Assembly: GCF_029946005.1 (NCBI RefSeq)
Contig: NZ_JAQSDR010000002.1
Coordinates: forward strand, 1-64,000
Source of the DNA: Aquabacterium sp.
GTDB taxonomy: Bacteria > Pseudomonadota > Gammaproteobacteria > Burkholderiales > Burkholderiaceae_C
Direction: 5' to 3'
DNA: 64,000 bases
Shown here: in pieces, positions 14,577 through 25,504 of the stretch
How the letters are laid out: each line of letters begins with the position of its first letter
Numbering within the stretch: the stretch's first letter is position 1
The notes under the pieces: model-generated
The model's database searches: none
The model's input: the letters and a program-made list of their open reading frames with translations, nothing else
Told to the model about the DNA's origin: nothing
Position numbers and translations under genes: made by a program

Positions 14577-14950
14577 TTGTTGCCCGCCGTGATCGGCAGC
14601 GCGCTGGTGGCGGCGCTGGTGGCCATCACACATGCGAACCTGTTCGCCCTGACCCTGTGCGTGCTGGCCGTCAGTTTCACCTCCGTGATGTGGACCGCCT
14701 GGGGCAAGCGCGGCGGCCCGCAAACCTTCGCCATGGTGCTGTCGCTGGTCTTCCAGATGGCCGCCCACGCCAACCACCCCATGGATGCAAGCGCTACTTG
14801 ACAGCACCTGGCCTGGGTCACCGTGGGCGCGCTCAGCCTGGCCGTGTGGTCGCCCCTCACCACCATGGTGTTGGCTGGCACAGACAGTGGATGAAGCCCA
14901 GGCCCTGACGCACGCCGCGCAAGCCGTCGCGCAACAACCCAGGCACTGAA
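14577..14950 (+). pseudogene. Degenerate membrane protein fragment (possibly FUSC-like)
   Basis: Short broken hydrophobic frames: MLPAVIGSALVAALVAITHANLFALTLCVLAVSFTSVMWTAWGKRGGPQTFAMVLSLVFQM, then in another frame HLAWVTVGALSLAVWSPLTT. Confidence 0.4.
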
Positions 14951-15085
14951 GCAGGTCAGAGTCCGGCCCCCTCCTTGCGGGCGCCAACACGCACGAAAAC
15001 CCTCGATATTAGCGGTTAAAGGCAGAGTCATCCCAAGCGATAATCATCCACATTCAACGATTGGCAACATGCCGCAGGGAGCCCC

Positions 15086-16192
15086 ATGAAATTCACCCGA
15101 AAAACCGTCGCCGCGATCGCAGCAGCCAGCCTGTGCCTGGGTTTCGTGTCATCTGCCACGGCGCAGCGCTACTCGGTTCTGGACCTGGGCAATGTCACTG
15201 GCACATCCTTGAACTCTCTGGGTCAAGTCGCCGGATACCGGTACACCGACGACTACTCAACGATCGAAGCTTTCTACACAGGCGCCAACGGCACGGGCCT
15301 CACCTCCCTCGGCGCGCCTCAAGGCAGCAGCAGTACCTGGGCCTACGGCATCAATGACCAGGGACAGGTGGTGGGCCAGTACACGACCAGCACGGGCGAT
15401 GCGCACGGCTTCGTCACCAGTGCTGGTGGTCAGGGCGCGAGTGATGTCAGCTACGGTAGCGCTGGCTCCGTCAGCTTGGTGGCCATCAACGCCAACGGGC
15501 AGTACGCTGGCTGGGCCGATCAGACGGCCATCACTTCCGGACCGAACGGCACGGGACTGCAGGCCGTGAACCTGCCAGGCAGCCTCGGCAGCCTGGTCAC
15601 CGCCATCAACGGCAGCGGACAGGTGCTGGGCATCGCCTTTACCAACGACAGCGGCTACACCTTCCTCACCGGCTCCAATGGCCAAGGCATCAGCCAAGTG
15701 GGGCCGACTGTCGGCACGGGCCTGGCCCTCAACAACCAGGGTGACGTCGTGGGCCAAGTGTTCACCGACGAGGGCGACGCACGCGGTTTCCTCACCCTGG
15801 CCAATGGCGCCACCACCCTACTGGGCACCCTGGGCGGCAATTTCAGCCGGGGCACGGGCATCAACGACCAGGGTGTGATCGTCGGCACCTCTCTTCAAAT
15901 CGATGCCTACGACAGCACCCAAACCACAGCCTTCGTCATCCCGGGACAAGGCCAGGACATGGTCAGCCTGGCCAGCCTGGCCAACGTAGCAGCAGACTAC
16001 GATGGCACCTTCGCCGAAGCCATCGCCGTGAATAATTCGGGTCAGATCCTGGTCACAGGTTATGGCAGAAGCTTCCTGCTCACGCCCACCGCCATCCCCG
16101 AGGCACAAACCAGCGCCATGATGCTGTTGGGCCTGGGCGCCATCGCCTGGATCGGCGTGCGCCAACAGCGCCCCCGCCAAGCCCAGGCCTAA
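15086..16192 (+). CDS. Secreted HAF-repeat protein with PEP-CTERM-like sorting tail
   Basis: Signal peptide; LGTLGGNFSRGTGINDQGVIVG HAF-type repeats; C-terminal IPEAQTSAMMLLGLGAIAWIGVRQQRPR. Confidence 0.82.
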   Translation: MKFTRKTVAAIAAASLCLGFVSSATAQRYSVLDLGNVTGTSLNSLGQVAGYRYTDDYSTIEAFYTGANGTGLTSLGAPQGSSSTWAYGINDQGQVVGQYTTSTGDAHGFVTSAGGQGASDVSYGSAGSVSLVAINANGQYAGWADQTAITSGPNGTGLQAVNLPGSLGSLVTAINGSGQVLGIAFTNDSGYTFLTGSNGQGISQVGPTVGTGLALNNQGDVVGQVFTDEGDARGFLTLANGATTLLGTLGGNFSRGTGINDQGVIVGTSLQIDAYDSTQTTAFVIPGQGQDMVSLASLANVAADYDGTFAEAIAVNNSGQILVTGYGRSFLLTPTAIPEAQTSAMMLLGLGAIAWIGVRQQRPRQAQA

Positions 16193-16224
16193 AAGGGATA
16201 GCATCATGCCCACCTTGACTTCCA

Positions 16225-18423
16225 ATGGTCGGCATGATGCAAATCCTTACGACAACGTCTGCCCTCACGACCCCTGAAACCCGCCAGGGGGTCTGCAACC
16301 TGTGCGAGGCCATTTGCGGGCTAACCTTCCAGGTTCAGGGTGAACAGATCGTGTCCATCAAGGGCAACGACGCCGACCCGTTTTCTCGCGGCCACATCTG
16401 CCCCAAGGCCGTGGCGTTGAAGGACGTTCACGAAGACCCCGACCGCCTCCGCCGCCCGGTCAAGCGCGTGGGCCAGGGGCCCGATGCCCGGTGGGTCGAG
16501 ATCTCGTGGGATGAAGCCTTTGACCTGGTGGCGCGCGAGCTGGTCCAGGTGCGCCAGCAGCATGGCGCCAACGCCGTGGGCATCTACCAGGGCAACCCCA
16601 CCGTGCACAACTGGGGCAACATCACGCACGGCCCCTTGTTCATGGGGCAACTCAAAACGCGCAACCGCTTTTCGGCCACCTCGGTCGACCAGTTGCCCCA
16701 CCACCTGACCTCGTACTGGCTGTATGGGCACCAGTTCCTGCTCCCCATTCCTGACATCGACCGCACGCAGTACATGCTCATGCTGGGCGGCAACCCGCTG
16801 GCCTCCAACGGCAGCATCATGACCGTGCCCGATGTGCGCAAGCGCCTGAAGGCCTTGCAGGCGCGTGGCGGCAAGCTGGTGGTGGTTGACCCTCGCCGCA
16901 CCGAAACCGCCGCCATCGCTGACGAATACCTGGCCATCAAACCTAGCGGCGACGCGGCCTTTCTGCTGGCCATGGTTCATGTGCTGCTCCACGAATCGCT
17001 GGCCCAGCCCGGCCACCTGCAAGGCTTGCTCAAAGGCCTGGAGGACCTGAAACACGCCGTGGCCTTCTTCACCCCCGAGGCCACGGCCGCCTCATCGGGC
17101 ATCGACGCCGACGCCACCCGCCGTCTGGCGCGCGAGTTGGCCCAAGCCGAATCGGGCGTCTGCTATGGGCGCATGGGCGTGTCCACCCAAGTCAACGGCG
17201 TGGTCTGCCAATGGGCCATCCAGGTCATCAACATCCTGACCGGCAACCTGGACAAGGAAGGTGGCGCCCTGGTCACCCACCCGGCCATCGACCTGGTCAA
17301 GACCGGCTTGATCGGCCCGGGCCACGTGGGCGCCTGGCGCAGCCGAGTGCGCAAGGCGCCCGAGTTCGGTGGCGAGCTGCCCGTGTCCGTGTTGGCCGAA
17401 GAAATCCTCACCCCCGGGCCCGGCCAGATCCGCGCCATGGTCACGTCCTGCGGCAACCCGGTGCTGTCCACGCCCAACGGCCGACAACTGGACCAGGCCC
17501 TGTCGCAACTTGATTTCATGGTCTCGGTCGATTTCTACATCAACGAAACCACGCGCCACGCCCACGTCATCCTGCCCCCAACCTGCTTGGTGGAGCACGA
17601 TCACTACGACTTGGTGTTCATGCATTTCGCGGTGCGCAACGTGGCGCGTTACAGCCCGGCCATCCTGCCCAAACCCGATGGCGCCCTGCACGATTGGGAG
17701 ATCTACGCGGGGCTGGCAAAGCGCTACGCTCAGCACGCCTGGGCGCTGGAGCGTGGTGGCACGGTGCAGCGCCTGAGGGGCATGCTGACCCGCTCGGCCA
17801 TGAGCCGCCTGCGGCCCGACCAGCTTCTGGCGCTGGGCTTGCGCAAAGGCGCCTACCCGCTGCGCATGAAGCAATTGCGTGCCGCCCCACAAGGCATCGA
17901 CCTGGGGCCCCTGCGGCCGGGCCTGGCGCAAAGCCTGCTCAAAAAGGGACGCGCCATCGGCCTGCTGCCCCTCGCCATCGCGAACGAACTGCCCTTGTTG
18001 GCGGCCACCTTGCCCAAGGCCACGCCCGACGCAGACTCCCTGACCCTGATCGGCCGACGCGATGTGCGCAGCAACAATTCCTGGATGCACAACAGCGAGC
18101 GGCTGGTGTCTGGCAAAGCCCGCTGCGTGCTGTGGATGCACACCCACGATGCCGCCCAACGCGGCTTGAGCGAAGGCCAGACCGTGCAGATCACCTCGCG
18201 CGTGGGCCAGGTTGACGCCCCGGTCTTCATCACCGCAGACATCCGCCCCGGCGTGGTCAGCCTGCCGCACGGCTGGGGCCATGGCCGCCAGGGCGTCAAG
18301 CTGGGTGTGGCCTCACAGTACCCCGGTGTCAGCCTGAACGACCTGACCGACGACCAGTTGACCGACCGGATCAGCGGCAACGCGGCCCTCAACAGCCTGC
18401 GCGTGCACGTGAAGGCGGCTTGA
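16225..18423 (+). CDS. Molybdopterin-dependent oxidoreductase (formate dehydrogenase/nitrate reductase-like)
   Basis: CNLCEAICGLTFQVQGEQIVSIKGNDADPFSRGHICPKA 4Fe-4S motif and molybdopterin domains; start 16225, 16234 or 16237 uncertain. Confidence 0.92.
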   Translation: MVGMMQILTTTSALTTPETRQGVCNLCEAICGLTFQVQGEQIVSIKGNDADPFSRGHICPKAVALKDVHEDPDRLRRPVKRVGQGPDARWVEISWDEAFDLVARELVQVRQQHGANAVGIYQGNPTVHNWGNITHGPLFMGQLKTRNRFSATSVDQLPHHLTSYWLYGHQFLLPIPDIDRTQYMLMLGGNPLASNGSIMTVPDVRKRLKALQARGGKLVVVDPRRTETAAIADEYLAIKPSGDAAFLLAMVHVLLHESLAQPGHLQGLLKGLEDLKHAVAFFTPEATAASSGIDADATRRLARELAQAESGVCYGRMGVSTQVNGVVCQWAIQVINILTGNLDKEGGALVTHPAIDLVKTGLIGPGHVGAWRSRVRKAPEFGGELPVSVLAEEILTPGPGQIRAMVTSCGNPVLSTPNGRQLDQALSQLDFMVSVDFYINETTRHAHVILPPTCLVEHDHYDLVFMHFAVRNVARYSPAILPKPDGALHDWEIYAGLAKRYAQHAWALERGGTVQRLRGMLTRSAMSRLRPDQLLALGLRKGAYPLRMKQLRAAPQGIDLGPLRPGLAQSLLKKGRAIGLLPLAIANELPLLAATLPKATPDADSLTLIGRRDVRSNNSWMHNSERLVSGKARCVLWMHTHDAAQRGLSEGQTVQITSRVGQVDAPVFITADIRPGVVSLPHGWGHGRQGVKLGVASQYPGVSLNDLTDDQLTDRISGNAALNSLRVHVKAA

Positions 18424-19034
18424 TGGACCTGGACCACACCACCCCCGCCGATGCCATCGCCGCCACCGCCGCCCGTCTGGTGGTGGAAGAAGGCCTGGAC
18501 TACGGTGCCGCCAAGCGCCGCGCCGCCAAACAACTGGGCCTGAGCAACCGGGGCGACCTGCCCGACAACGACCTGATGGAGGCGGCCGTTTTTGAATACC
18601 TGGCCGTGTTCTGCGCCGACACCCAACCGGCCGAGCTGGCCGCACTGCGCCGCCTGGCCGCCGTGTGGATGGAACGCCTGCAGGAGTTTCGGCCTCACCT
18701 GAGCGGCGCCATCTGGCGCGGCACCGCCACGCGCCTGAACGACGTTCACCTGCAGCTCTACTGCGACGACTCCAAATCCGCCGAGATCGCCTTGCTCAAC
18801 AAGGGCATGGACTACGATGTCGGCAGCGTGCCCGGCCCCCGGGGCGACCTGGTCGATTGCCTGAGTCTGACTGTGGACTGCCCCGAGCTGGGCGAGCCGA
18901 TCGGCCTGCACCTGACCATCCTGGATTACGACGACCTGCGCGGCGCCCTCAAAAGCGACGCCAAGGGCAAGACCGAGCGAGGCGACCTGAACGCCTTGCG
19001 TGCCCTGCTTGCCACCACAGCCCAACCATCATGA
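18423..19034 (+). CDS. Conserved hypothetical protein upstream of TlpA
   Basis: 203 aa; TGATG coupling to the upstream gene; ATG at 18423 preferred over the TTG at 18420. Confidence 0.7.
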   Translation: MDLDHTTPADAIAATAARLVVEEGLDYGAAKRRAAKQLGLSNRGDLPDNDLMEAAVFEYLAVFCADTQPAELAALRRLAAVWMERLQEFRPHLSGAIWRGTATRLNDVHLQLYCDDSKSAEIALLNKGMDYDVGSVPGPRGDLVDCLSLTVDCPELGEPIGLHLTILDYDDLRGALKSDAKGKTERGDLNALRALLATTAQPS

Positions 19035-19600
19035 CCGCTGATTCTTCTCGACCAAACACCCGCCGCGCTCTCCTGGCCTGCGTGGGACTCGCCGCGGCGG
19101 CCGGTGGCGGCTGGTGGGCCCTGAAGCACCAGGCGGCTTCGTCCGGGGAGGGCGGCCAGGCATCCGCAGGCGATCCATTGCCCGCCGATTTCTGGGGCAA
19201 GCAGTTCGACACCCTGGAGGGCCCCGCCTTGGCCCTGTCCAGCCTGAAAGGCCGCCCCCTGCTGATCAATTTCTGGGCGACCTGGTGCCCGCCCTGCGTC
19301 AAGGAGATGCCCGAGCTTGACCGCTTTCACCGCGAGTTCAGTGGCCAGGGCTGGAACGTGCTGGGCCTGGCGGTCGACAGTCCCACCCCGGTCCGAGGAT
19401 TTCTGGCCAAAAAACCCGTGGCTTTCAAGATTGGCCTGGCCGGATTTGGCGGCACGGAGCTGGCCCAGGAACTGGGCAACAGCGTCGGTGGACTGCCTTT
19501 TTCCGTGCTGATCGACGCCCACGGCGGGATCCGCCAGCGCAAGATGGGCGCCACGAGTTTTGAAGAGCTGGCCGCCTGGGCCAAAGCCTTCGTCGCCTGA
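19031..19600 (+). CDS. TlpA-family thiol:disulfide oxidoreductase
   Basis: N-terminal anchor; LLINFWATWCPPCVKEMPELDRF (CPPC); ATGA overlap with the upstream gene. Confidence 0.93.
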   Translation: MTADSSRPNTRRALLACVGLAAAAGGGWWALKHQAASSGEGGQASAGDPLPADFWGKQFDTLEGPALALSSLKGRPLLINFWATWCPPCVKEMPELDRFHREFSGQGWNVLGLAVDSPTPVRGFLAKKPVAFKIGLAGFGGTELAQELGNSVGGLPFSVLIDAHGGIRQRKMGATSFEELAAWAKAFVA

Positions 19601-19721
19601 TGCTTTGGTAGACTCAACCCGCCCCAGTCAAGGGGGATCCAGGGTTTTGACGCCAATTGCGCGTAAAATACGTTTACTTTCATTTTCTTGACTGAAGGCT
19701 CACCCCCTAAGTCAACGACGC

Positions 19722-20171
19722 ATGCAGATTCTTGTTCTCCATGGTCCCAATCTGAACCTGCTGGGCACACGTGAGCCGCAGGTCTACGGGACCGCCACCC
19801 TGGAGCAAATCAACACAGGCCTGACCCAGCACGCCGCCGCTCGCGGCGCGTCGCTGTCGGCCTTTCAAAGCAACCACGAAGGTGCGTTGATCGACCGGGT
19901 GCACGCTGCCCGCCTGGACGGCACCCGCTTCATCATCATCAACCCGGGCGCCTACACCCACACCAGCGTGGCTTTGCGCGACGCTCTGGCGGGCGTGAGT
20001 CTGCCCTTCATCGAAGTGCACTTGTCCAATGTGCACCAGCGCGAACCCTTTCGCCACCACTCCTATTTTTCCGACATCGCCGAAGGCGTCATCGTTGGAC
20101 TGGGCGTGCTGGGCTACCAGTTGGCCGTTGACGCGGCCCTGGAGAGCCTGGGCGTCCCTCCTCGCGGCTGA
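19722..20171 (+). CDS. aroQ: 3-dehydroquinate dehydratase, type II
   Basis: [21 protein letters not shown]...[17 protein letters not shown]...[19 protein letters not shown]. Confidence 0.98.
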   Translation: MQILVLHGPNLNLLGTREPQVYGTATLEQINTGLTQHAAARGASLSAFQSNHEGALIDRVHAARLDGTRFIIINPGAYTHTSVALRDALAGVSLPFIEVHLSNVHQREPFRHHSYFSDIAEGVIVGLGVLGYQLAVDAALESLGVPPRG

Positions 20172-20239
20172 GCGACAAGCCCCCGCACCCCGAATATCCC
20201 TGAGCTTTTGCTCGCCCGACTTGCTGGAGATCGCAGATC

Positions 20240-20686
20240 ATGGACTTGCGCAAACTGAAAACCCTCATCGACCTCGTCTCGGAGTCCAACGTCTCTGAAC
20301 TGGAAATCACCGAGGCCGATGGCAAAGTCCGCATCGTGAAGGCTGGCGCCGCCCCCGTGGTGATGATGCAACCCATGCAGGCGCAGCAGCAGCCCATGGC
20401 CGCCCCCGCCGTGGCCGCCGCACCCGTGGTGGCCGAAGTCCCTGAAGAGACCGGGCACGTCGTCAAGTCCCCCATGGTCGGCACCTTCTACCGCTCGTCC
20501 AGCCCCGGTGCCAAGGCCTTTGCCGAAGTCGGCGACCAGGTCAAGGAAAACCAGCCCATCTGCATCATCGAAGCAATGAAGATCATGAACGAGATCGAAA
20601 CCGACTTGGCGGGCACGGTCACCAAGATCCTGGTTGAAAACGGCCAGCCGGTGGAATACGGCCAACCCTTGTTCGTCATCGAATAA
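20240..20686 (+). CDS. accB: Acetyl-CoA carboxylase biotin carboxyl carrier protein
   Basis: [32 protein letters not shown]...[12 protein letters not shown]. Confidence 0.98.
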   Translation: MDLRKLKTLIDLVSESNVSELEITEADGKVRIVKAGAAPVVMMQPMQAQQQPMAAPAVAAAPVVAEVPEETGHVVKSPMVGTFYRSSSPGAKAFAEVGDQVKENQPICIIEAMKIMNEIETDLAGTVTKILVENGQPVEYGQPLFVIE

Positions 20687-20697
20687 GGCAGGCTTCC

Positions 20698-22050
<1,353 letters not shown>

Positions 22051-22078
22051 CCTTTTCCGCAAAAGCAAGCAGCACACC

Positions 22079-22996
22079 ATGCATGAACTCACCCTGCTGG
22101 CCTTTGAAGCCCAGGTCGACATCCTCAGCGATGCCTTGATGGAGCTCGAAGCCCTGTCGGTCTCGGTCGAGGATGCCGATGCCGACACCGAGCAAGAAGA
22201 AGCCCTGTGGGGCGAGCCCGGCATGCCCGTGACCAAGGAAGCCTGGCAGCGCTCCACCATCAAATCGCTGTTCCCGGGTGAAGCCCAAGCGTTAGAAGCC
22301 GTGACCCTGATCCTGGCGCAGGACTGGGCCACCGACATCCACGTGCAAGGCATTCAAGAGGTCGAGGACCAGGACTGGGTGCGTTTGACGCAATCGCAGT
22401 TCGCGCCGGTGCCCGTCACCGACACCTTCTGGATCGTGCCCACCTGGCATGAAGTGCCGCTTGAGGCCAAAACCGTGATCCGCCTGGACCCGGGCCTGGC
22501 CTTTGGCACCGGCACGCACCCCACCACGCGCATGTGCCTGAAGTGGATCGCCCGCAACGAGGCGGCCTTGAAGGGCCAGCGCGTGCTGGACTACGGCTGT
22601 GGCTCGGGCATCCTGGCCATCGGCGCAGCCCTGCATGGCGCGGCCGTGGTTGACGCGGTGGACATCGACCCCGCCGCCGTGGAATCGACCCTGGCCAATG
22701 CCGAGGTCAATCTGAAGAACGTGGGCGCCCAGCTCAACACCGGCCTGCCCGATCTGGTGGGCGAGGCACAAGCGGCCTACCCCGTGGTGCTGGCCAACAT
22801 CCTGGCCACGCCGCTCAAGCTGCTGTCGCCCTTGCTGTCCGGCCACGTGGCGCCTGGCGGCCACATCGTCATGGCGGGCATCCTCGCCCGTCAGGAAGAC
22901 GAACTGAAGGTGGCTTACGGCGCCGTTGGCCTGCAGCTGAGCGTGGCCGATGAAGACGATGGCTGGATCCTGATGACGGCGCAAAAGGCGGCCTGA
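22079..22996 (+). CDS. prmA: Ribosomal protein L11 methyltransferase
   Basis: AFGTGTHPTTRMCLKWI, VLDYGCGSGILAIGAALHGA; start moved to MHELTL. Confidence 0.96.
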   Translation: MHELTLLAFEAQVDILSDALMELEALSVSVEDADADTEQEEALWGEPGMPVTKEAWQRSTIKSLFPGEAQALEAVTLILAQDWATDIHVQGIQEVEDQDWVRLTQSQFAPVPVTDTFWIVPTWHEVPLEAKTVIRLDPGLAFGTGTHPTTRMCLKWIARNEAALKGQRVLDYGCGSGILAIGAALHGAAVVDAVDIDPAAVESTLANAEVNLKNVGAQLNTGLPDLVGEAQAAYPVVLANILATPLKLLSPLLSGHVAPGGHIVMAGILARQEDELKVAYGAVGLQLSVADEDDGWILMTAQKAA

Positions 22997-23056
22997 GCAT
23001 CCCCAAGGGCTAACCGGGGTCGGAACACCCCTCGGCTCATGGCATCATCCAGCGCC

Positions 23057-24511
23057 ATGAGCCTGGCTACCCGATGCACCCACTGTGGCACGATCTTCAA
23101 GGTCGTGCAAGACCAATTGAAGGTCTCTGAAGGCTGGGTGCGTTGCGGCCGCTGCAACGAGGTCTTCAACGCCCTGCCTGGCCTGTTCGACCTGGACCGC
23201 GACCCGCCGCCCCAACGGCCCGCCTCCGCGCCGCCACGCCCACCCGAGCCGCCAGCCGAGTACGCGCCACCGCCCCCGGAGCCGGTGGCCGACACCCAGG
23301 ATTCGACCTGGCCCAGCACCGCGCCCGCCCCGCACATCGAGCAGAACGACTTTGGGCTGGACGACCACCGCCCACACGCGCCCATCGACGACCTGCTGTC
23401 GGCCACCGACTTCGAGCTGGACACCTCGGTGGCCATGCCCGGCCAAACCGAGCCACCGGCACCGTCGTTCGAGGCCTACGCACCCACAGCGCCTGAGCCC
23501 ACCTTCTACGCGCAGCAGCCCGAGGCGCCCAGCCCACCTGAATTCCTGCCCAGCAACCTGCCGGTGACCGACGAGTCCGACGCGCTCGACTCGCGTTACC
23601 TGATGCCCTCGGACACCGAACGGCCGCAACGCCGCCGCCGTCGCCGAGGCCCCGATTTCGCGGACGCCGAGTTCCCCACCGACGCCGTGGGCGCGATTCA
23701 GGATGACTGGGCTTCTGACTTCGGCCCTTCGTCCACGCCCTACATCGACGAACCACCGCCCCCCCCGGTGAAGCCCTCGGTGGCGGTCAAGGCATCAGCC
23801 ACCGCCGCGCCCGAAGCCACCGTCGAGGAAGAGACCGCGCCCTCCCGCCTGAGCGAAAATTTCGTGCCTGAGCAGGCCCTCAAGCCGCCCAGCCAACGCA
23901 AAGGCCGACCCGGCACGCGCGGCCGCGACCCTGGCGCCGCCAAGACCCCCGAGTTCCTGCGCCGCGCCCACCGTCGTGCGTTCTGGCGCCATCCCGCCAC
24001 CCGCACCGTGCTCTCGCTGATCAGCCTGGCCTTGGTGACCGGCCTGGCCTTGCAAGCCGCGCACCAGTTTCGCAACACCCTGGCCGCCCACTACCCCGAG
24101 ACGCGCCCCTACCTGGCGCAGTGGTGCGAGGCCATGGACTGCAAGATCGAAGCGCCTTTGCGCATCGACAGCCTGCAGGTGGAAAGCGCCACCCTGGTGC
24201 GCACCAGCTCTGAAGGCGAAGGCACCTACCGATTGGTCGTGGTTGTGCGCAACCGCGCGCCCATCGGCCTGGCCTGGCCCGATGTCGACCTGACCCTGAC
24301 CGACACCAATGGCGCCGTCGTGGCGCGCCGTGCCTTCTCGCCACGCGATGCCCAATGGCTGGACAGTGCCGACACCAGGGCCGACCCCGACGTGGCCCCC
24401 GGCCCCCTGCCCTTGGCCGCCCCGGCCGAACGCAGCACCACTTTGCAATGGCGCCTCCAGGCGCCTAACCTGAAACTGGCGGGCTACACCGCCGAGCTCT
24501 TTTACCCCTGA
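23057..24511 (+). CDS. Zinc-ribbon / DUF3426 domain protein
   Basis: MSLATRCTHCGTIFKVVQDQLKVSEGWVRCGRCNEVFNA; Pro-rich linker, TM, C-terminal DUF3426-like domain. Confidence 0.88.
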   Translation: MSLATRCTHCGTIFKVVQDQLKVSEGWVRCGRCNEVFNALPGLFDLDRDPPPQRPASAPPRPPEPPAEYAPPPPEPVADTQDSTWPSTAPAPHIEQNDFGLDDHRPHAPIDDLLSATDFELDTSVAMPGQTEPPAPSFEAYAPTAPEPTFYAQQPEAPSPPEFLPSNLPVTDESDALDSRYLMPSDTERPQRRRRRRGPDFADAEFPTDAVGAIQDDWASDFGPSSTPYIDEPPPPPVKPSVAVKASATAAPEATVEEETAPSRLSENFVPEQALKPPSQRKGRPGTRGRDPGAAKTPEFLRRAHRRAFWRHPATRTVLSLISLALVTGLALQAAHQFRNTLAAHYPETRPYLAQWCEAMDCKIEAPLRIDSLQVESATLVRTSSEGEGTYRLVVVVRNRAPIGLAWPDVDLTLTDTNGAVVARRAFSPRDAQWLDSADTRADPDVAPGPLPLAAPAERSTTLQWRLQAPNLKLAGYTAELFYP

Positions 24512-24524
24512 GGATTTTTCAAAC

Positions 24525-25433
24525 ATGTCCGTTCTGATTTGCGGCTCGCTGGCCTTTGACACCATCAGCACCTTTGACGGCCGCTTCGCGCAGCAGATCC
24601 TGCCCGACCAGCTGCACATCCTGAACGTGTCCTTCCTGGTGCCCACGCTCAAGCGCGAGTTCGGCGGCGTGGCCGGCAACATCGCTTATGGCCTGCACCA
24701 GTTGGGCGGCGAACCTTTGGTCATGGCCGCGCTGGGCGTCGATGGCGCCCCCTATCGCGACCGCATGCAGCAATGGGGCATCAGCCTGGAGCACGTGCTG
24801 ACCGTGACCGACAGCCACACCGCCCAGGCCATCATCATCACGGACAAGGACAACAACCAGATCACGGCCTTTCACCCCGGCGCCATGCAGTACGCCGCGC
24901 AGTTGCAGATCACCGCCGATCCCAAGGTGAAACTGGCCATCATTGGCCCCGATGGCCGCGACGCCATGATCCAGCACGCCGAGCAACTGGCCGCCGCCAA
25001 GATCCCCTTCGTGTTCGACCCGGGCCAGGGCCTGCCGATGTTCGATGGCGACGACCTCAAGCGTTTTGTCTCGCAAGCCAGTTGGGTGGCCGTCAACGAC
25101 TACGAAGGCAAGATGCTGGCCGACCGCACCGGCCAGAGCCTGGCCGACATCTCCAAATCGCACCTCAAGGGCCTGATCGAAACCCTGGGCGCTGAAGGCT
25201 GCAACGTGTACATCCAGGGCGAAAAAACCCACGTGCCGGGCGTCAAGGCCACCGCCGTGGTCGATCCCACTGGCTGCGGCGATGCTTTCCGTGGCGGCCT
25301 GCTCTACGGCCTGTCCAATGGCTGGGACCTGGTCAAGTCCGTGGCCTTGGCCAACCGCATGGGCTCGCTCAAGATCGCCGTGTCGGGCCCGCAAAACTAC
25401 ACGGTCGACCGCGCTGCTTTGCTGGCCGGCTGA
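24525..25433 (+). CDS. PfkB-family carbohydrate (adenosine kinase-like) kinase
   Basis: FGGVAGNIAYGLHQLGGEPLVMAALGVDG; VVDPTGCGDAFRGGLLYG. Confidence 0.94.
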   Translation: MSVLICGSLAFDTISTFDGRFAQQILPDQLHILNVSFLVPTLKREFGGVAGNIAYGLHQLGGEPLVMAALGVDGAPYRDRMQQWGISLEHVLTVTDSHTAQAIIITDKDNNQITAFHPGAMQYAAQLQITADPKVKLAIIGPDGRDAMIQHAEQLAAAKIPFVFDPGQGLPMFDGDDLKRFVSQASWVAVNDYEGKMLADRTGQSLADISKSHLKGLIETLGAEGCNVYIQGEKTHVPGVKATAVVDPTGCGDAFRGGLLYGLSNGWDLVKSVALANRMGSLKIAVSGPQNYTVDRAALLAG

Positions 25434-25504
25434 TCGTTCGGCAATCGTTCGACCAGAGGGCGCTCGCCAGAAGCGCCCCTGTAAAAATCCAGAGGAATCA
25501 CCCC

